This document shows, piece by piece, positions 46,314 to 57,449 of a stretch of DNA of 64,000 nucleotides (position 1 is its first letter; every line of letters begins with the position of its first letter). The translations under genes were made by a program, and so were the position numbers. This DNA is from Iris pallida (Eukaryota > Streptophyta > Magnoliopsida > Asparagales > Iridaceae). Under the pieces are notes generated by a model. It did no database searches. It had not been told where the DNA came from and worked only from the letters and a program-made list of their open reading frames with translations. The stretch lies in the NCBI GenBank assembly GCA_029216955.1, contig JANAVB010044017.1, forward strand, positions 4,000,466 through 4,064,465. Reading direction: 5' to 3'.

Positions 46314-47612
46314 AGCATATAAGTGCAACTAACGTCAGGTTGTTGGGTGACAATGATCTTGAAGCTGCTCATCGTTATGTATTATTAAATATAGACATAG
46401 AGGAGATGAAATATATTAAAAAGTAAGAGAGATGACTTTGCTAGCTAGTAGTACTTTATATTTATAATTGGCAAAGAAGTATCATAACTTTGCGTCTTCT
46501 TATCACAGTAATTTTAGAGCCAAAATGCAAATTGAGAGATCTAATATTGATTATGACAAACTTGCTAGAAAGGTTGATAGGATATTTGTGTCATGGTTCC
46601 ATGATCATGTAAGGATCTTAAATGTCAAGTATTATATTTTTTTCGTAAAAATTAGATTTAATATGCCTATGATATGTGATGTTACAAGTTTTTCATCCTG
46701 ACATCAAGCTGCAGAATGACGGGCTTCGAGCATTAGCCATCGGGCCAAGTAAGAAAGAAAAGTATTGGGATGGATACACCATTAATGGCTTCAAGTTTAA
46801 AACAACTAATAAGCCTATCAATCACTCATTTGTTGATGAGAAGGGCAATTACACAAAGTGTTCTAGAGTTTGTGTACGGGGCCCTATCTAGGATGTCGAT
46901 CTAGAATATGACTAACATGGTGTATTAAGAGATGTTGTAGAGATGGAATACACATGTTGGATTATTTTGATATGACCATTGTGATGTTTAAAGTGATTGG
47001 TTAGGCACAACATCTAATCAAGGATGGAGGATTGAAAAACATAATTTAGATTTGTCGATATTAAACATGAAATTTTTTGTGGAGGATTTGAACATTTTAT
47101 ATTGGTTAGTTAAATGGTTCAAGTATACTACACAAGTTACGTAGTTAAGTTTGCAACTAAAGCTAGAAACACTTATAATACTAGCCATTAAGAAATCCTA
47201 TAAGCATACTGTCAGCAAAAAGACGAAAGATATAGTCAATGACCATAAGGCTTTGGCAGCACGTCATGGAAATGAGCGCAAGGAGTGGTTGAAGGAGAAA
47301 TTATGGTAGAAGATGCATGAGGAGACGACCACTCTTGAATACAAGGCCAAGTCGGAAAAGACGAGGCGACTCGTGCTAAGGCTGGTCTTCATACGGGTGG
47401 ATCGATCCCAATGGATGGTACATATAATCATTAGAAGTATAATTTTTCTTCATTACCTATTCATTATTTATTAACTATATATTACCTGAGTGCAATGAGG
47501 CCTCCGAGCCGGACATAAATCCAAACATCACGGCTTCCCAAAGGTCTTTGAGCGTACCTACAAGCGAAAGAAGGATGAAAAGCTAGTAGACGAACGAGCT
47601 ACTAATGCATAT
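46314..47612 (+). pseudogene. CACTA transposase, C-terminal part and second-ORF-like segment
   Basis: The segment AHRYVLLNIDIEEM (~46365) continues the transposase. A DUF4216-like stretch follows (LRALAIGPSKKEKYWDGYTI, ~46720, then RDVVEMEYTC, ~46930). Further on, a Transposase_24-like segment (PF03004 type) has HTGGS (~47395), RPPSR (~47490) and YKRKKDEKLVDERATNAY (~47560), ending at a GTAAGT donor at about 47613. Frameshifts and stops are common. Confidence 0.65.
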
Positions 47613-48226
47613 GTAAGTACTTGCTTAACCCCACTTCAAATATATAATTTCTAAAATTGACAGCAGTACGAGAAACGCTAGACCATTTATTGGAGTTAAT
47701 GCTAGTTACTTTTTATTATTTTCTGACATTTCTTTAGTTAATGCTAATTACTTCATATTATTTTCTGAAATTTCTTGTAGCTATTCTTCTATATTGCTCA
47801 GTGTCATGAGTACCAAGTTCACATGTAAGAGACCAACAACTTTGGATAGAACTAAAGTTGGTAGGGCGAGCCTTTACAATCTTTAGGGCTGACAATTTTA
47901 AAGCAAGAATACCCAAGTAGTGCATATATTTAACACTGCATTCATCCTAACCACGGTTGCAGGTTTGCACCTTAAACATATATATGTTTGCCAAGGAAAA
48001 TGGTGCACATACAAAAGTATTAGTTTTTGGTGCATTTCATTAAGGAAAAAGGGGAGGGGAAAAAAAGGTGTCACGGACTCAAGACTGGGTCTTGAAGGAT
48101 ACTGGTGTTAGCCATGGAAATAATTTTAATGATCTAGTATTTGTTTACTAAGGAGAAAAAGCTGAACCAGAAGATACTCTGACACTATATTTAGTGGACG
48201 GCGCTGAAGACTGATTTCAGAAGAAC
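47613..48226 (+). other. Intron-like and unassigned sequence after the CACTA relic
   Basis: GTAAGT near 47613 and TTTCTTGTAG near 47780 could bound an intron of the second CACTA gene. Inside it a ~42-bp tandem duplication (47694-47777) carries AGTTAATGCTARTTACTT twice. The rest is unassigned. Confidence 0.35.
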
Positions 48227-48229
48227 TTA

Positions 48230-48617
48230 GACCATCTCCAATGGTGATTTCTAAAATTGAGTTCTTATCCTAATTGGCATTGTACTTTAAGGAGATTTCT
48301 ATCCTAGTTGGAAGAGTTTCTACATAGAAGTTATAGACATACAAAAATACTCTCCAATGGTTCTCCATTTCTATCCTATGTGTCACATAGTAAAAGGACC
48401 AATTTAATGGTGTGGGACCCAATAATAATTGTCATGAGAGATAGGAGAATTTCTATGAGAATTTCTATATGTAGAAACCTTCCTAGAAAGTTTCCATCCT
48501 ACATCATTGTCACATAGGATAGAAATAGTGATAGAAATCACCATTGGGAAAAGTTTTTTCTAAAATGGATTTCTTCCATAGAAATAGGGAAGATAGAAAC
48601 CCCCATTGGAGATGGTC
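48230..48617. mobile_element. PIF/Harbinger-type (Tourist-like) MITE 1
   Basis: The 388-bp element has termini GACCATCTCCAATGG in inverted orientation and the 3-bp target duplication TTA (48227-48229 and 48618-48620). There is no coding sequence. Confidence 0.85.
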
Positions 48618-48624
48618 TTACTTA

Positions 48625-49053
48625 GAGCATCTCCAACCCTATTGTCTTGTTTTGTGTTGTAAATCCTATGTGGCATGAGGGACAAAACAATGTCTTGTAT
48701 AGGTGGCAAGGTTATATTCACAAATGACAATGGGTTTAAAAAGTCATCTCCAATGCAAAAGTATTGAGAAGACAATACAAATAATTTTTTACAACTTCCA
48801 AGACAACTTTTACTCTTCTACTTCTTTTTTATAAATATTTTTATTCACAAATGATGATGTGGACATAAAGACATTGTGAAGTGCATTGTTTAGATCTAGA
48901 CAACCAACTTCACATTGTCTTTGCCATGTCATTGCCATGTCAACTCCACACTTCATTTCACATTTGCATTGGAGAAGTACTTTTGGAAAAAATGGTTGTC
49001 ATTCCTATGTGGCAACCATTTTTTTCAAACTCACAATAGGGTTGGAGATGCTC
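48625..49053. mobile_element. PIF/Harbinger-type (Tourist-like) MITE 2
   Basis: The 429-bp element has inverted termini GAGCATCTCCAACCCTATTG and target duplication TTA (48622-48624 and 49054-49056). It lies 7 bp from MITE 1 and shares the CATCTCCAA core of its terminus. There is no coding sequence. Confidence 0.85.
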
Positions 49054-49219
49054 TTATGTAACATCTATCGAAACACACCCTTAGTCATTATGCTTCAGAT
49101 TGATTTAGAAGGGTATGTGTCTTATAGGAAATGAATGGATCCGGAAAGACCAACTGCGGCTAAAAACTTTCTTCGCCATTTCACGGCATTTTGGTTCTTA
49201 TGAAGAGACTTGACCACAG

Positions 49220-49517
49220 CAGGGCCTTGGCCCAGGTCAGCCAGGGCAACTGCCTAGGACCCACAGATTGAGAGCAAAAAAAAAAGTTTAAACATAAATA
49301 TGTTAATAATTTTGTATTTAAAATATAACTAGTATGTACCATGGTCCTTCTTTGATACAAGTTATTGTGGTGTAGTGATTAGTATGCTTAGATTTGTAAA
49401 CTAAAGGTCCTTAGCTCAAATCTTAGTAATATTTTTTTATTAAATATTTTTTATATTATGTATGAAAGTCCTATTTTAAAAGTTCGTTCGGCTCCCATGA
49501 GCTCAGGGTTGGCCCTG
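49220..49517. mobile_element. hAT-type short element with perfect 8-bp target duplication
   Basis: The 298-bp element starts CAGGGCCTTGGCCC and ends GGGTTGGCCCTG, flanked by GACCACAG on both sides (49212-49219 and 49518-49525). In its middle (about 49363-49430) TGGTGTAGTGATTAGTATGC and TAGCTCAAATC are spaced like tRNA A and B boxes. There is no transposase. Confidence 0.8.
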
Positions 49518-49525
49518 GACCACAG

Positions 49526-50270
49526 TTACAATAATCGTCTAAAGACAAGCAGGTAGTGCAATAGCGATAGCACAATGAACTACTTTAGAGAGCATAATTC
49601 TATCAAATCTCTGTTTTTCACTCAAAGGCAAATTTTATACCTTCACCTTTACAAGAGGCATAGGGGTCGAATATTTATTGCTTAATTAATAGGTATCCTA
49701 CATTTATATTCGTCTTTGGTTTCATAATGTTGCCATTGAGATAAATTGTTCATATTGTTAATTAATAGGTATCAAAAAATAAAAAATAAAAAAGAAAAGA
49801 AAAGAAAAGAAAGGGCGATGATAAGTTTGGCTGTGCGGTGCGGGCACCGGCAACGTCAGAAGACTGACAAAAAATGGTCACGATCTGAGCTGGCGTGGGT
49901 CAGCATAGGGCTCCCGTTCATAAAAACTCAATTGATAGGGCGCCGCGCGGGCGGTCGTAGACCGGCACAATTCTACCATGGGTATAAACGACGCCGATCA
50001 CGCGGCCCATCGTGCGGCGCCGTAAGGACGTCGAGAAGACGTCGTAAGGACGTAGTGCGCATAAAACGGGTGGCTGGACGGCATCGGCTGTCGTAGGCAT
50101 CGTGAAGACGTCGGGGACACCTTCGACATCGTGGGCGAAGTGCTACGTTGAGTTGTCAAGATTCGCACGAACAGTCCAAAATGATATGACGACCGGCTAA
50201 AAATTATGTGCAAAGGACACGATTTAACTGAGGCAGCACTTGCTGGATAGAAAAAAAAAAAAAAAAAAAA
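49526..50270. other. Unassigned stretch with a CpG-rich core
   Basis: An A-rich lead-in (about 49780-49812) is followed by a CpG-rich segment (about 49815-50230) in which GAAGACGTCG, GTAAGGACGT and related words recur. It ends in a run of about 20 A (50251-50270). The 116-codon frame at 49746-50096 has no recognisable domain. Confidence 0.35.
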
Positions 50271-50677
50271 CGTTCATGTTGTCATGTCTCTATATAGTAA
50301 TACGTTGTGAATTCCTCTTCGTGGTAGACGAAGGCTTGTTCTCTTGCATTCTTCATGTGGTGCTCTGTTCTCGAGGTTTCAAGTAGAAGTTCGTTGAGTG
50401 GAGCAGTGAATCTTAGGCCTCGTTTCGTTAGCGAAAAGGAAATCAATTCTCAAAGGGTGCAATTATCTACCGCGAGAAGTCAAGTTTTTCATTGGTTCTG
50501 TAAGGTATCCATATTTCGTTGTGATTTTATGTCTGCTATTGTTCTGTAGGGAACATGATTCTGTTTATTTGTAACTTTAGTTTCCTTTGATTTTCAACTA
50601 GAACTGGACAACTAAAAATTATACTTGGAACAATTTTCATGCATTGAATAAACACATCATTTTAATGTCATACTTTT
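50271..50677 (+). other. Possible degenerate exon-intron sequence left of copia-1
   Basis: A 65-codon frame (50355-50549) contains TCTGTAAGGTATCC at about 50505-50515, a plausible 5' splice site. The frame encodes nothing I recognise. It could be the upstream part of the helicase pseudogene that continues at 56341, but no helicase motif is visible here. Confidence 0.25.
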
Positions 50678-50799
50678 TGTAGAAAATAATAGTTGGATAA
50701 TTTTATTGATGGACTACCTCACTATATACAGGGAGTCTAGCTCCTCTACATACTACATATTCCGATGTGGGACTAAAAGTCTCTTATTGATTCTCAACA
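50678..50799 (-). mobile_element. copia-1, 3' LTR (122 bp)
   Basis: It runs TGTAGAAAATAATAG to GATTCTCAACA on the plus strand. It differs from the 5' LTR at only 2 of 122 positions. The left target duplication is CTTTT (50673-50677). A purine tract (minus TTGAGGGGGAG) lies directly before it at 50800-50810. Confidence 0.9.
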
Positions 50800-50806
50800 C
50801 TCCCCC

Positions 50807-53800
50807 TCAAGATGGGCGATAGATATTGATCATTCCCATCTTGTTACATAGCTTCGACAGACTTAATGAACTAAGACCCTTAGTCAGACAGTCTGCAACT
50901 TGTTCTTCTGAGCGGACATGGTCAATCTTCAGTATCCCTTGTTCCAGCTTCTCCTTGATGAAGAATCGATCAATCTCGATGTGCTTCGTTCTGTCGTGCT
51001 GGACTGGATTGTTAGCTATACTTATTGCAGCTTGACTATCGCTCAGAAGACGCAATGGTGCTCCCTTATCCAGCTTCAACTCTGTCAGCAATGCTTTCAC
51101 CCATAGCAACTCTGACACTCCCAGAGCCATTGCTCTGTATTCTGCTTCAGCTGTCGACCGTGCTACCACAGACTGTTTCTTGCTTCTCCATGAGACCAGA
51201 TTTCCTCCTACAAAAACACAGTATCCCGTGGTAGACCTTCTGTCGTCTATGCAGCTCGCTCAGTCTGCATCACAGTATCCCTCAACTTCTATGCGTCCAT
51301 TCTTCTTGAACCATAGCCCCTTTCCCGGCGTTCCTTTCAGATACCTCAAGATCTGAAATACTGCTTCCATATGACCCTTTCTTGGATCATGCATGTAGCG
51401 ACTCACTACACTCACCGCAAATGAGATATCAGGGCGAGTGTGTCCCAGATAAATCAATCTTCCTACAAGTCGTTGATATCTTTCACGATCAACGGGCTCT
51501 CCTGCTTCTGCTCCCAACTTGCACTTCTGGTCAATTGGAGTGACCGCTGCTTTGCATCCCAGCATCCCTGTCTCCTTCAGCAGATCTAGTGTGTATTTTC
51601 TCTGTGAGAGAACAATTCCTTGTTCGTCTTCACACACCTCGATACCTAGAAAGTACCTCATCGCTCCTAAATCTTTCACTTCAAACTCCTTCGCGAGTTT
51701 TGACTTCAGTTTAGTGATCTCGACTTCATCATCACCTGTGATCACTATATCATCCACATATACAGCAAGTATAGTGATGTGGCCTCTTGCATGCTGAAGA
51801 AAGACTGTATGATCTGCATTTGTTTGACGGTATCCCATGCCTGTAACAGCCTTTCTGAATCTGTCAAACCAGGCTCGAGGGGATTGCTTGAGCCCGTATA
51901 GTGACTTCTTCAGTTTACATACCTTTCCTTGCGACGTCCCTCCGTTTGATTCCGTAGCATAGCACCCAGGCGGGAGCTCCATGTATACTTCTTCTTGCAG
52001 GTCCCCATGAAAAAAGGCATTCTTCACATCCAACTGGTACAGCTTCCACCCATAGTTCGCTGCAATGGAGACCAGAGTTCTTACGGTGCTCATTTTTGCT
52101 ACTGGGGCAAAAGTCTCATCATAGTCTATTCCATATGACTGTGTGAATCCTTTTGCAACCAATCTCGCCTTGTACCGCTCTACTTTTCCTTCTGGCGTCT
52201 CTTTCACTGCGTACACCCATTTGCATCCCACAGCTTTCTTCCCTTTGGGTAATGGAACCAGCTCCCATGTCTTATTTTTCTCCAGTGCTCCAAGTTCTTC
52301 CATCATTGCAGCTTACCACCTTGGATCTTTCTTTGCTTCCTGCCAACACTTGGGCAACGAAGTAGAGTCTAACGATGCAATGAAGGCTCGATAATTCGAA
52401 GAAATGTTAGAATAAGACAAGAAGTTGGCAATGTCATGTTCGTAATCATCAAAACGAGCAGGAGCCTTACCCGTATTGATGCGAGAAGATCTCCTTAAGG
52501 GAGCAATAGGTGGTGGAGAGATCATACCATCCGAGTCGGAGAGATCCGCATCAGAATCCGAGTGATTTAGTGCGGGGGCAACATCTTCAGGAGTTGGAGC
52601 AGGAGTAGACGAGGGACTTGGTACAGTAGGCACAGGGCACGGCATAGGCATAGTACTGGACTTCTGTTGTCTTCTTTTGTAGACTTGGAGCTCCTTTTCC
52701 CTTGTCTGGTGCTCCCCCTGCGTAACATATGTATCTTCTTCTTCTTCATCTGTATCTGAGTCACTGTGCTCTCCCCCTTTCGTCCAGTTTTCTACAACCG
52801 GACACGGAACCGATCCGACGACCACATTTGGGCGTATTATCTCCCCCTCACATCGAACACCACCTGTGTTAGATGTGTCACCAAATGCTGAACCTTCATC
52901 CGAACCATAGTATGGTTCGAGTTCTCTGAATGTAACGTCCATGCTGACAAACATCTTCCGCTCGACTGGACTCCAACAGGCATATCCCTTTTGAGTCGCC
53001 GTATAACCGACAAAGATACATTTAACTGCTCTAGGATCCAGTTTGCCAACGCCAGGCCTATTATCCTGGACAAAGCACACACATCCAAAAACTTTTGGTG
53101 GTACAGTGTATGTATTGGCTCCAGTAAGCATCTTCAATGGTGTCTTCCAGTCCAATACCTGAGATGGCATTCTGTTGATGAGATAAGAGGTCGTCAATAT
53201 AGCCTGCCCCCATAAGTGCTTCGGGACATTCATAGCCAGCATCATCGTCCGTGCAACTTCCAGCAAGTGTCTGTTCTTTCGTTCCGCCACACCATTTTGA
53301 GCCGGAGTATAAGCACAAGAAGTTTGATGAAGTATTCCATGAGTTGAAAAATACTCAGCAACCCGCTTATTCGTATACTCCGTCCCATTGTCGGATCGAA
53401 AACACTTAATTTTAGCGCCATATTGTGTTTCCACTCGTCGATGAAAGTCCTGAAAGGCCTCAAGGACGTCACTTTTATTTTTCAGAAGGTAGACCCATGT
53501 CACACGGGTATAACAATCAATAAAGGTGACGAACCATCGAAAGCTGTTAATCCCGGTTGTAGGACAAGGGCCCCATACGTCGGAATGTATCATGTCAAAA
53601 GCAACTGAACTCCTATTCCCTGTGCTCACATACGAGCTTCTGGTATGTTTTTCCAGAGCACAAGCATTACAAAATAACTTCTCTTTATTAGCCCTTTGAT
53701 ATAAGGACGGATACATTCTACCAATAACCGGAAAAGAGGAATGACCGACACGCTGGTGGTGGAGTAGCAAGTCGGCTTCAACACTGCGACAGAAAGCTTC

Positions 53801-55390
53801 TGGTGATGCGTCTGCTACCAAGGATGCCAATGCTTTGTCCAGTCCAGTCCTGTCTAAATACCACAGCCCCTTATGCCATGTGCCAGTCCCAAGTCGTCGT
53901 CCTGTCCCTTTCTCCTGAAAAGTCACCTGAGGAATGTCAAAGAAAACTGTACAGTTAAGATCAAGTATAATGGCACTAATGGATAGAAGATTGACAGGAA
54001 AAGATGGAGCATGAAGGACATTGGTTAGAGTGATGGAAGGGGTGCATGCGACAGTGCCTTTACCCATTACAGGGTTGGATGTACCATCAGCGGTCTGAAT
54101 ACTCTCCGGCAATGGTAGGGGAGTATATTCCCGAAACGCATCACGGGACCCCGTGACATGGCGAGATGCCCCAGAGTCCATAATCCATCCTGGCTGATGG
54201 ATAGATACAAGAGCACGTGCAGAATCATCGGTGCTGGTTTGGGCAAAGCAAGTGAAGTGATCTCCCGAGTGTGAAGATGCCACAGGACTGTCGGCCGAAC
54301 CCAGCTTCGTGCCACGCAACTTCTCAAGAAACTCCCGCTCAAGCGGGGTTATTTCAGCCAGGTGATGCTCTTCCCCTTCTTCCGCCAGATTTGCCTTGTG
54401 GCCGCCCCGTCGACCAGCATATCCTCCTCTACCACCACGTCGGCCTCCACGACCCCGTCCTCGATCAGTAGACTGACTGCGCAAGGGTTTTGGACAAAAT
54501 TGGATGTAATGTCCGGAGTCACCACAATTGTGACAAACACCACCCATAGATGGAGGTTGATTGAAGGCAGCAAGGGCAGACTTTTCAACCGCGGCTGGCT
54601 CCCCCTGGGAGGAGCCCTTGTTGGGCATCAACTTCAGCCGAGCTTCTTCCTGTGTCATGACAGCTATAGCTTCTTCCAAGGTCGGGAGCGTGGGTTGGGA
54701 AAGGAGGATATTCCGTCGCTGCTCAAATACAGGGTGTAGTCCCTTCAGGAATTTCATCATACGCTGCCGGGAAATATAAGCCAGGAACGTCTGAAAGTAC
54801 TTTGCGAAGGCTGGTTCGACTTGTGCATCTTCCAACCCAAGAGGATCATAATGATCCAGATCAGACCAATACTTCTTCAACATGGCCGCGTACTCAGAGA
54901 TGGTACGGTCGTCTTGGGCCACCCTATCGAGTTCATCTTGCAGTTGAAAGACTCGCATAGGGTTGCCGGAGCCGGAGTACATATCTTTGAGAGTCTGCCA
55001 TATATCAGCAGCAGCCTCCATAGCCTCGACATTGCCCGACACCTGGTCGGTTAAAGAGACAGTCAACCACCCAGCCACTACGTTGTTGACAATCTCCCAT
55101 ACAGCAAACTCCTTGGTGGAGTGATCGGCTGGCGCCTTGGCCTGGCCAGTGACATAGCCAACCAAGCCACGTCCCTTCAGTGTCCGCATCGCCTACCGCG
55201 ACCACTTCAAGTAGTTGGAAGTTCCTTCTAACTTCGTCTCCAGTTTCTCCAGCTTCCCCATTTTGTAAGGCGACGGATCCACATCAGTATGGATCACACG
55301 TGGGGTTACCTCGGTTAATCTCTTGGATAAGATATCATCAACCAAGGCCTTCATCTCATCGGCCGTCAGTTTGCCACTGATCGAATCCAT
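50807..55390 (-). pseudogene. copia-1 gag-pol polyprotein (three in-frame stops)
   Basis: A single frame of about 1,528 codons begins MDSISGKLTADEMK at 55390. In order: Gag (UBN2 type), CCHC knuckle (CHNCGDSGHYIQFC, ~54510), protease (WIMDSGASRHVTG, ~54170), pre-integrase segment, integrase core with HSDVWGP, FRSDNGTEY and QNGVAERKNR (~53270-53570), RT with AVYVDDIVITGDD (~51745) and RNase H ending KMGMINIYRPS at 50807. Stops at 55193-55195 (TAG), 52313-52315 (TAA) and 51260-51262 (TGA) sit where the family has Gln, Gln and Trp, each one transition away. The frame is otherwise complete, so the element died recently. The plus-strand frames across it are shadows. Confidence 0.93.
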
Positions 55391-55394
55391 GGCG

Positions 55395-55530
55395 TCTTCA
55401 ACTGTGAACTCAATACGTCGTCTGCTTCGTCGTCGTCGGAGTCTGCAACTGACCCAACGTCGTCGTCTTCATCGTCTTCGTCGTCTACGTCATCTTCGTC
55501 GTCGACGTCGTCTACTTCAACGCCAGAGAC
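55395..55530 (-). repeat. GAC/GAA triplet-rich leader segment
   Basis: The minus strand just upstream of gag is rich in GAC, GAT and GAA triplets. One frame, not that of gag, would read a highly acidic Asp/Glu stretch of about 40 residues; the gag frame reads Arg-rich residues. No ATG precedes the acidic frame. Confidence 0.45.
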
Positions 55531-55779
55531 TTTACTAATGCGCTACTAACTTGGCCAGCACCGGTACACGCATGTAAAGTGAACACGTCAGGACACCAGA
55601 GAAGACATGATCAGTCTCTGCAAAGATCCCGATGTGAAGAAGGAATAACAAATAAAGCATTTGTTAGTTCCAAACGGCGTAAGCACGGAGCAGAGTTGGT
55701 GCAAATAAAGATTTGACAGCCGTCTCTATTCGAAATACGCCTCCCTTTTTTTCTTTTTCTTTTTTTTTTTTGGCTAAAA

Positions 55780-56165
55780 ACTAGGGTTAGGGTTTGATGG
55801 GGCTGCTAGGTCTAGGAATAGGGTTTCCATGGCAAAAAAAACTAGGGTTAGGGTTAGGGTGGACGGGTCGGGGGGGGCGGGGGGGGAGGTCTTGGTCGGG
55901 GTGGGGGGGTGCAGCAGTGGTCGGGCGGCGGGGGGGGGGTTCTGGGCGGGGGGGGGGGGGGTGGTCGGGGGGGGGGGGTGGTCGGGAGGTTGGGGGTGCT
56001 GCTGTGGACGGGCGGCGGAGGGGGGGGGGAGGGTCGGAAGGGGTGCTGCTGTAGTCGGGCGGCGGTGGGGGGGGGTAGGCCAGGGGGGTGCTGCTGTGGG
56101 CGTCGAGGGGTGGAGGCAGCGGGGGTCGGGAGGGGTGGGGGGGGGGTCGGCTAGGGGAGAGAGAA
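55780..56165 (+). repeat. Telomere-like words and G-rich tract in the copia-1 leader
   Basis: CTAGGGTTAGGGTT words (55781-55858) precede about 300 bases with many runs of 4-13 G (55868-56150). The element RNA, made from the minus strand, would be C-rich here. The three overlapping Gly/Arg-rich frames on the plus strand are composition artefacts. Confidence 0.7.
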
Positions 56166-56197
56166 TTTTTTTTTTGTGGAGAGCGAGAGAGAGAGAG

Positions 56198-56218
56198 AGA
56201 GTTATGGCTCTGATACCA
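56198..56218 (-). promoter_or_regulatory. copia-1 primer-binding site (tRNA-iMet)
   Basis: The minus strand directly after the 5' LTR reads TGGTATCAGAGCCATAACTC, the standard initiator-Met-tRNA site. Confidence 0.9.
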
Positions 56219-56340
56219 TATAGAAAATAATAGTTGGATAATTTTATTGATGGACTACCTCACTATATACAGGGAGTCTAGCTCCTCTACATACTACATA
56301 TTCCGATGTGGGACTAAAAGTCCCTTATTGATTCTCAACA
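56219..56340 (-). mobile_element. copia-1, 5' LTR (122 bp)
   Basis: It is nearly identical to 50678-50799. It is followed by CTTTT (56341-56345), completing a perfect 5-bp target duplication for a 5,663-bp element. A GGGACTAAAAGTCCC palindrome lies near its start on the minus strand. Confidence 0.92.
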
Positions 56341-56438
56341 CTTTTTCATTTGTATCGTCTTGTAATCGTGAAGCTTGTCGAATATTGGAGGCTAATTTTG
56401 AGGAAGATATGAAGCAGATACTTAAGCGCCTTCCCAAG
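56341..56438 (+). pseudogene. Has1/DDX18-like DEAD-box RNA helicase, exon fragment
   Basis: The plus strand encodes LVI, then after a one-base loss EAC, then RILEANFEEDMKQILKRLPK, ending at a GT donor at 56439. This matches my recollection of the segment after the DEAD box in Has1/DDX18-type nucleolar helicases (plant RH27/RH51), where LVIDEAD precedes RILE. The Asp-Glu-Ala-Asp motif is destroyed by the missing base and a changed codon, so it cannot be functional. Upstream homology is short because copia-1 inserted right at its edge. The normal protein unwinds pre-rRNA complexes in the nucleolus. Identification rests on one exon and part of another. Confidence 0.6.
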
Positions 56439-56619
56439 GTATGTTGATTAAATTGTTTTACTCGAACCAAAATAAACTCTATAAATTTAGGTTGCTAATT
56501 GAGGTCTTTAAACTTAGAGATCTACAGGTAGATCGCTTATTGAGAAAACACCAGCTGTTGTATACTTGCATGTCATCGTTTGTTTATCCTGACCAGACAA
56601 TATATAACATACTATTGTT
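56439..56619 (+). other. Intron fragment of the helicase pseudogene, left part
   Basis: It begins GTATGTTGATT and is T/A-rich as plant introns are. It is cut at 56620 by copia-2 and seems to resume at 62361. Confidence 0.45.
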
Positions 56620-57432
56620 TGTTGGGAAAGAAATGCGGAAACCTTTTCCCAAACCGGAGAGTACCTGCGAGAGGACCGAGCAATACAACGCACGAACCCA
56701 AAAACAAACACACAAAACAATCCACGCAGACACAGAGAATTTTTGACGTGGAAAACCCTTGCAGAAAAAACCACAGGACGATCGGAGTCCAACCCTGAGA
56801 AGCCTCCACTAATGGAATAGAAGAATTACACCCTCTACAAACTCCTCCCGATCCAAATCGGATCCCCACAACACTCAGAAGTAAGAACAATGATTACAAG
56901 GCTACGAAGAGCGAGAACGACGAGTAGAAATTACCCGAAACACGATCTCCTTCGAAAACGACCTTCAATCCTCCGTCTTCTCTCCCAAAGTTGTAATGGC
57001 ACTCTTGCCTCCTTCCTCTCTCAAAGTTGTGTTACGTTGCGTTATGGCGTAATGAATTAGGGTTAGGAAATCCCAACTTAACTCCCCAATCCCGCAACCA
57101 ACCTGGACCGTTGGATTAGATCCAATGGTGAAAACTCACCCGAAAATCCGCTTCAGCCCCGACGACACAGAGTTCGGCCAGAACTCTGTGTCGAGCATCC
57201 AGCACCTACTTGCCAAACCCTGGAGGAGCCAGACCGAGTTCGGCCAGAACTCGGCCTGGGACCGAGTTCGGGCCGAACTCGGCAGGCCCAGGCCAGAAAC
57301 TCCTTCAGGAGCAGTAGCAGCAGCAGTAGCGACTCCAGTCGCCTACTTCCCGAGCTTCTTCGACATACGAACGGCGCTCGTCGCACTCCGGGGTCTTCTC
57401 CACATAGGTTGGGAACCCCACCCACTCCAACA
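56620..57432 (-). mobile_element. copia-2, 3' LTR (813 bp)
   Basis: Plus strand TGTTGGGAAAGAAATGCGG to CCCACTCCAACA. It has the same length as the 5' LTR at 61548-62360, with roughly 20 differences, nearly all transitions. The left target duplication is TTGTT (56615-56619). The purine tract (minus GAAGGGGGAGATT) lies at 57433-57445. Confidence 0.92.
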
Positions 57433-57449
57433 AATCTCCCCCTTCACAA

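Noticed and set aside
49746..50096. 116-codon Arg/Lys-rich frame
   Set aside because: Composition follows the A-rich and CpG-rich DNA; no domain and no supporting context.
54067..54739. Plus-strand frames of 60-125 codons across copia-1 and copia-2
   Set aside because: They are antisense shadows of the well-supported minus-strand gag-pol frames.
55780..55858. Interstitial telomere
   Set aside because: Only a few GGGTTAGGG words, mixed with other G-rich sequence and inside a retroelement leader.
55794..56230. Three overlapping Gly/Arg-rich plus-strand frames
   Set aside because: They come from G runs in the leader of copia-1, antisense to the element, with no domain.
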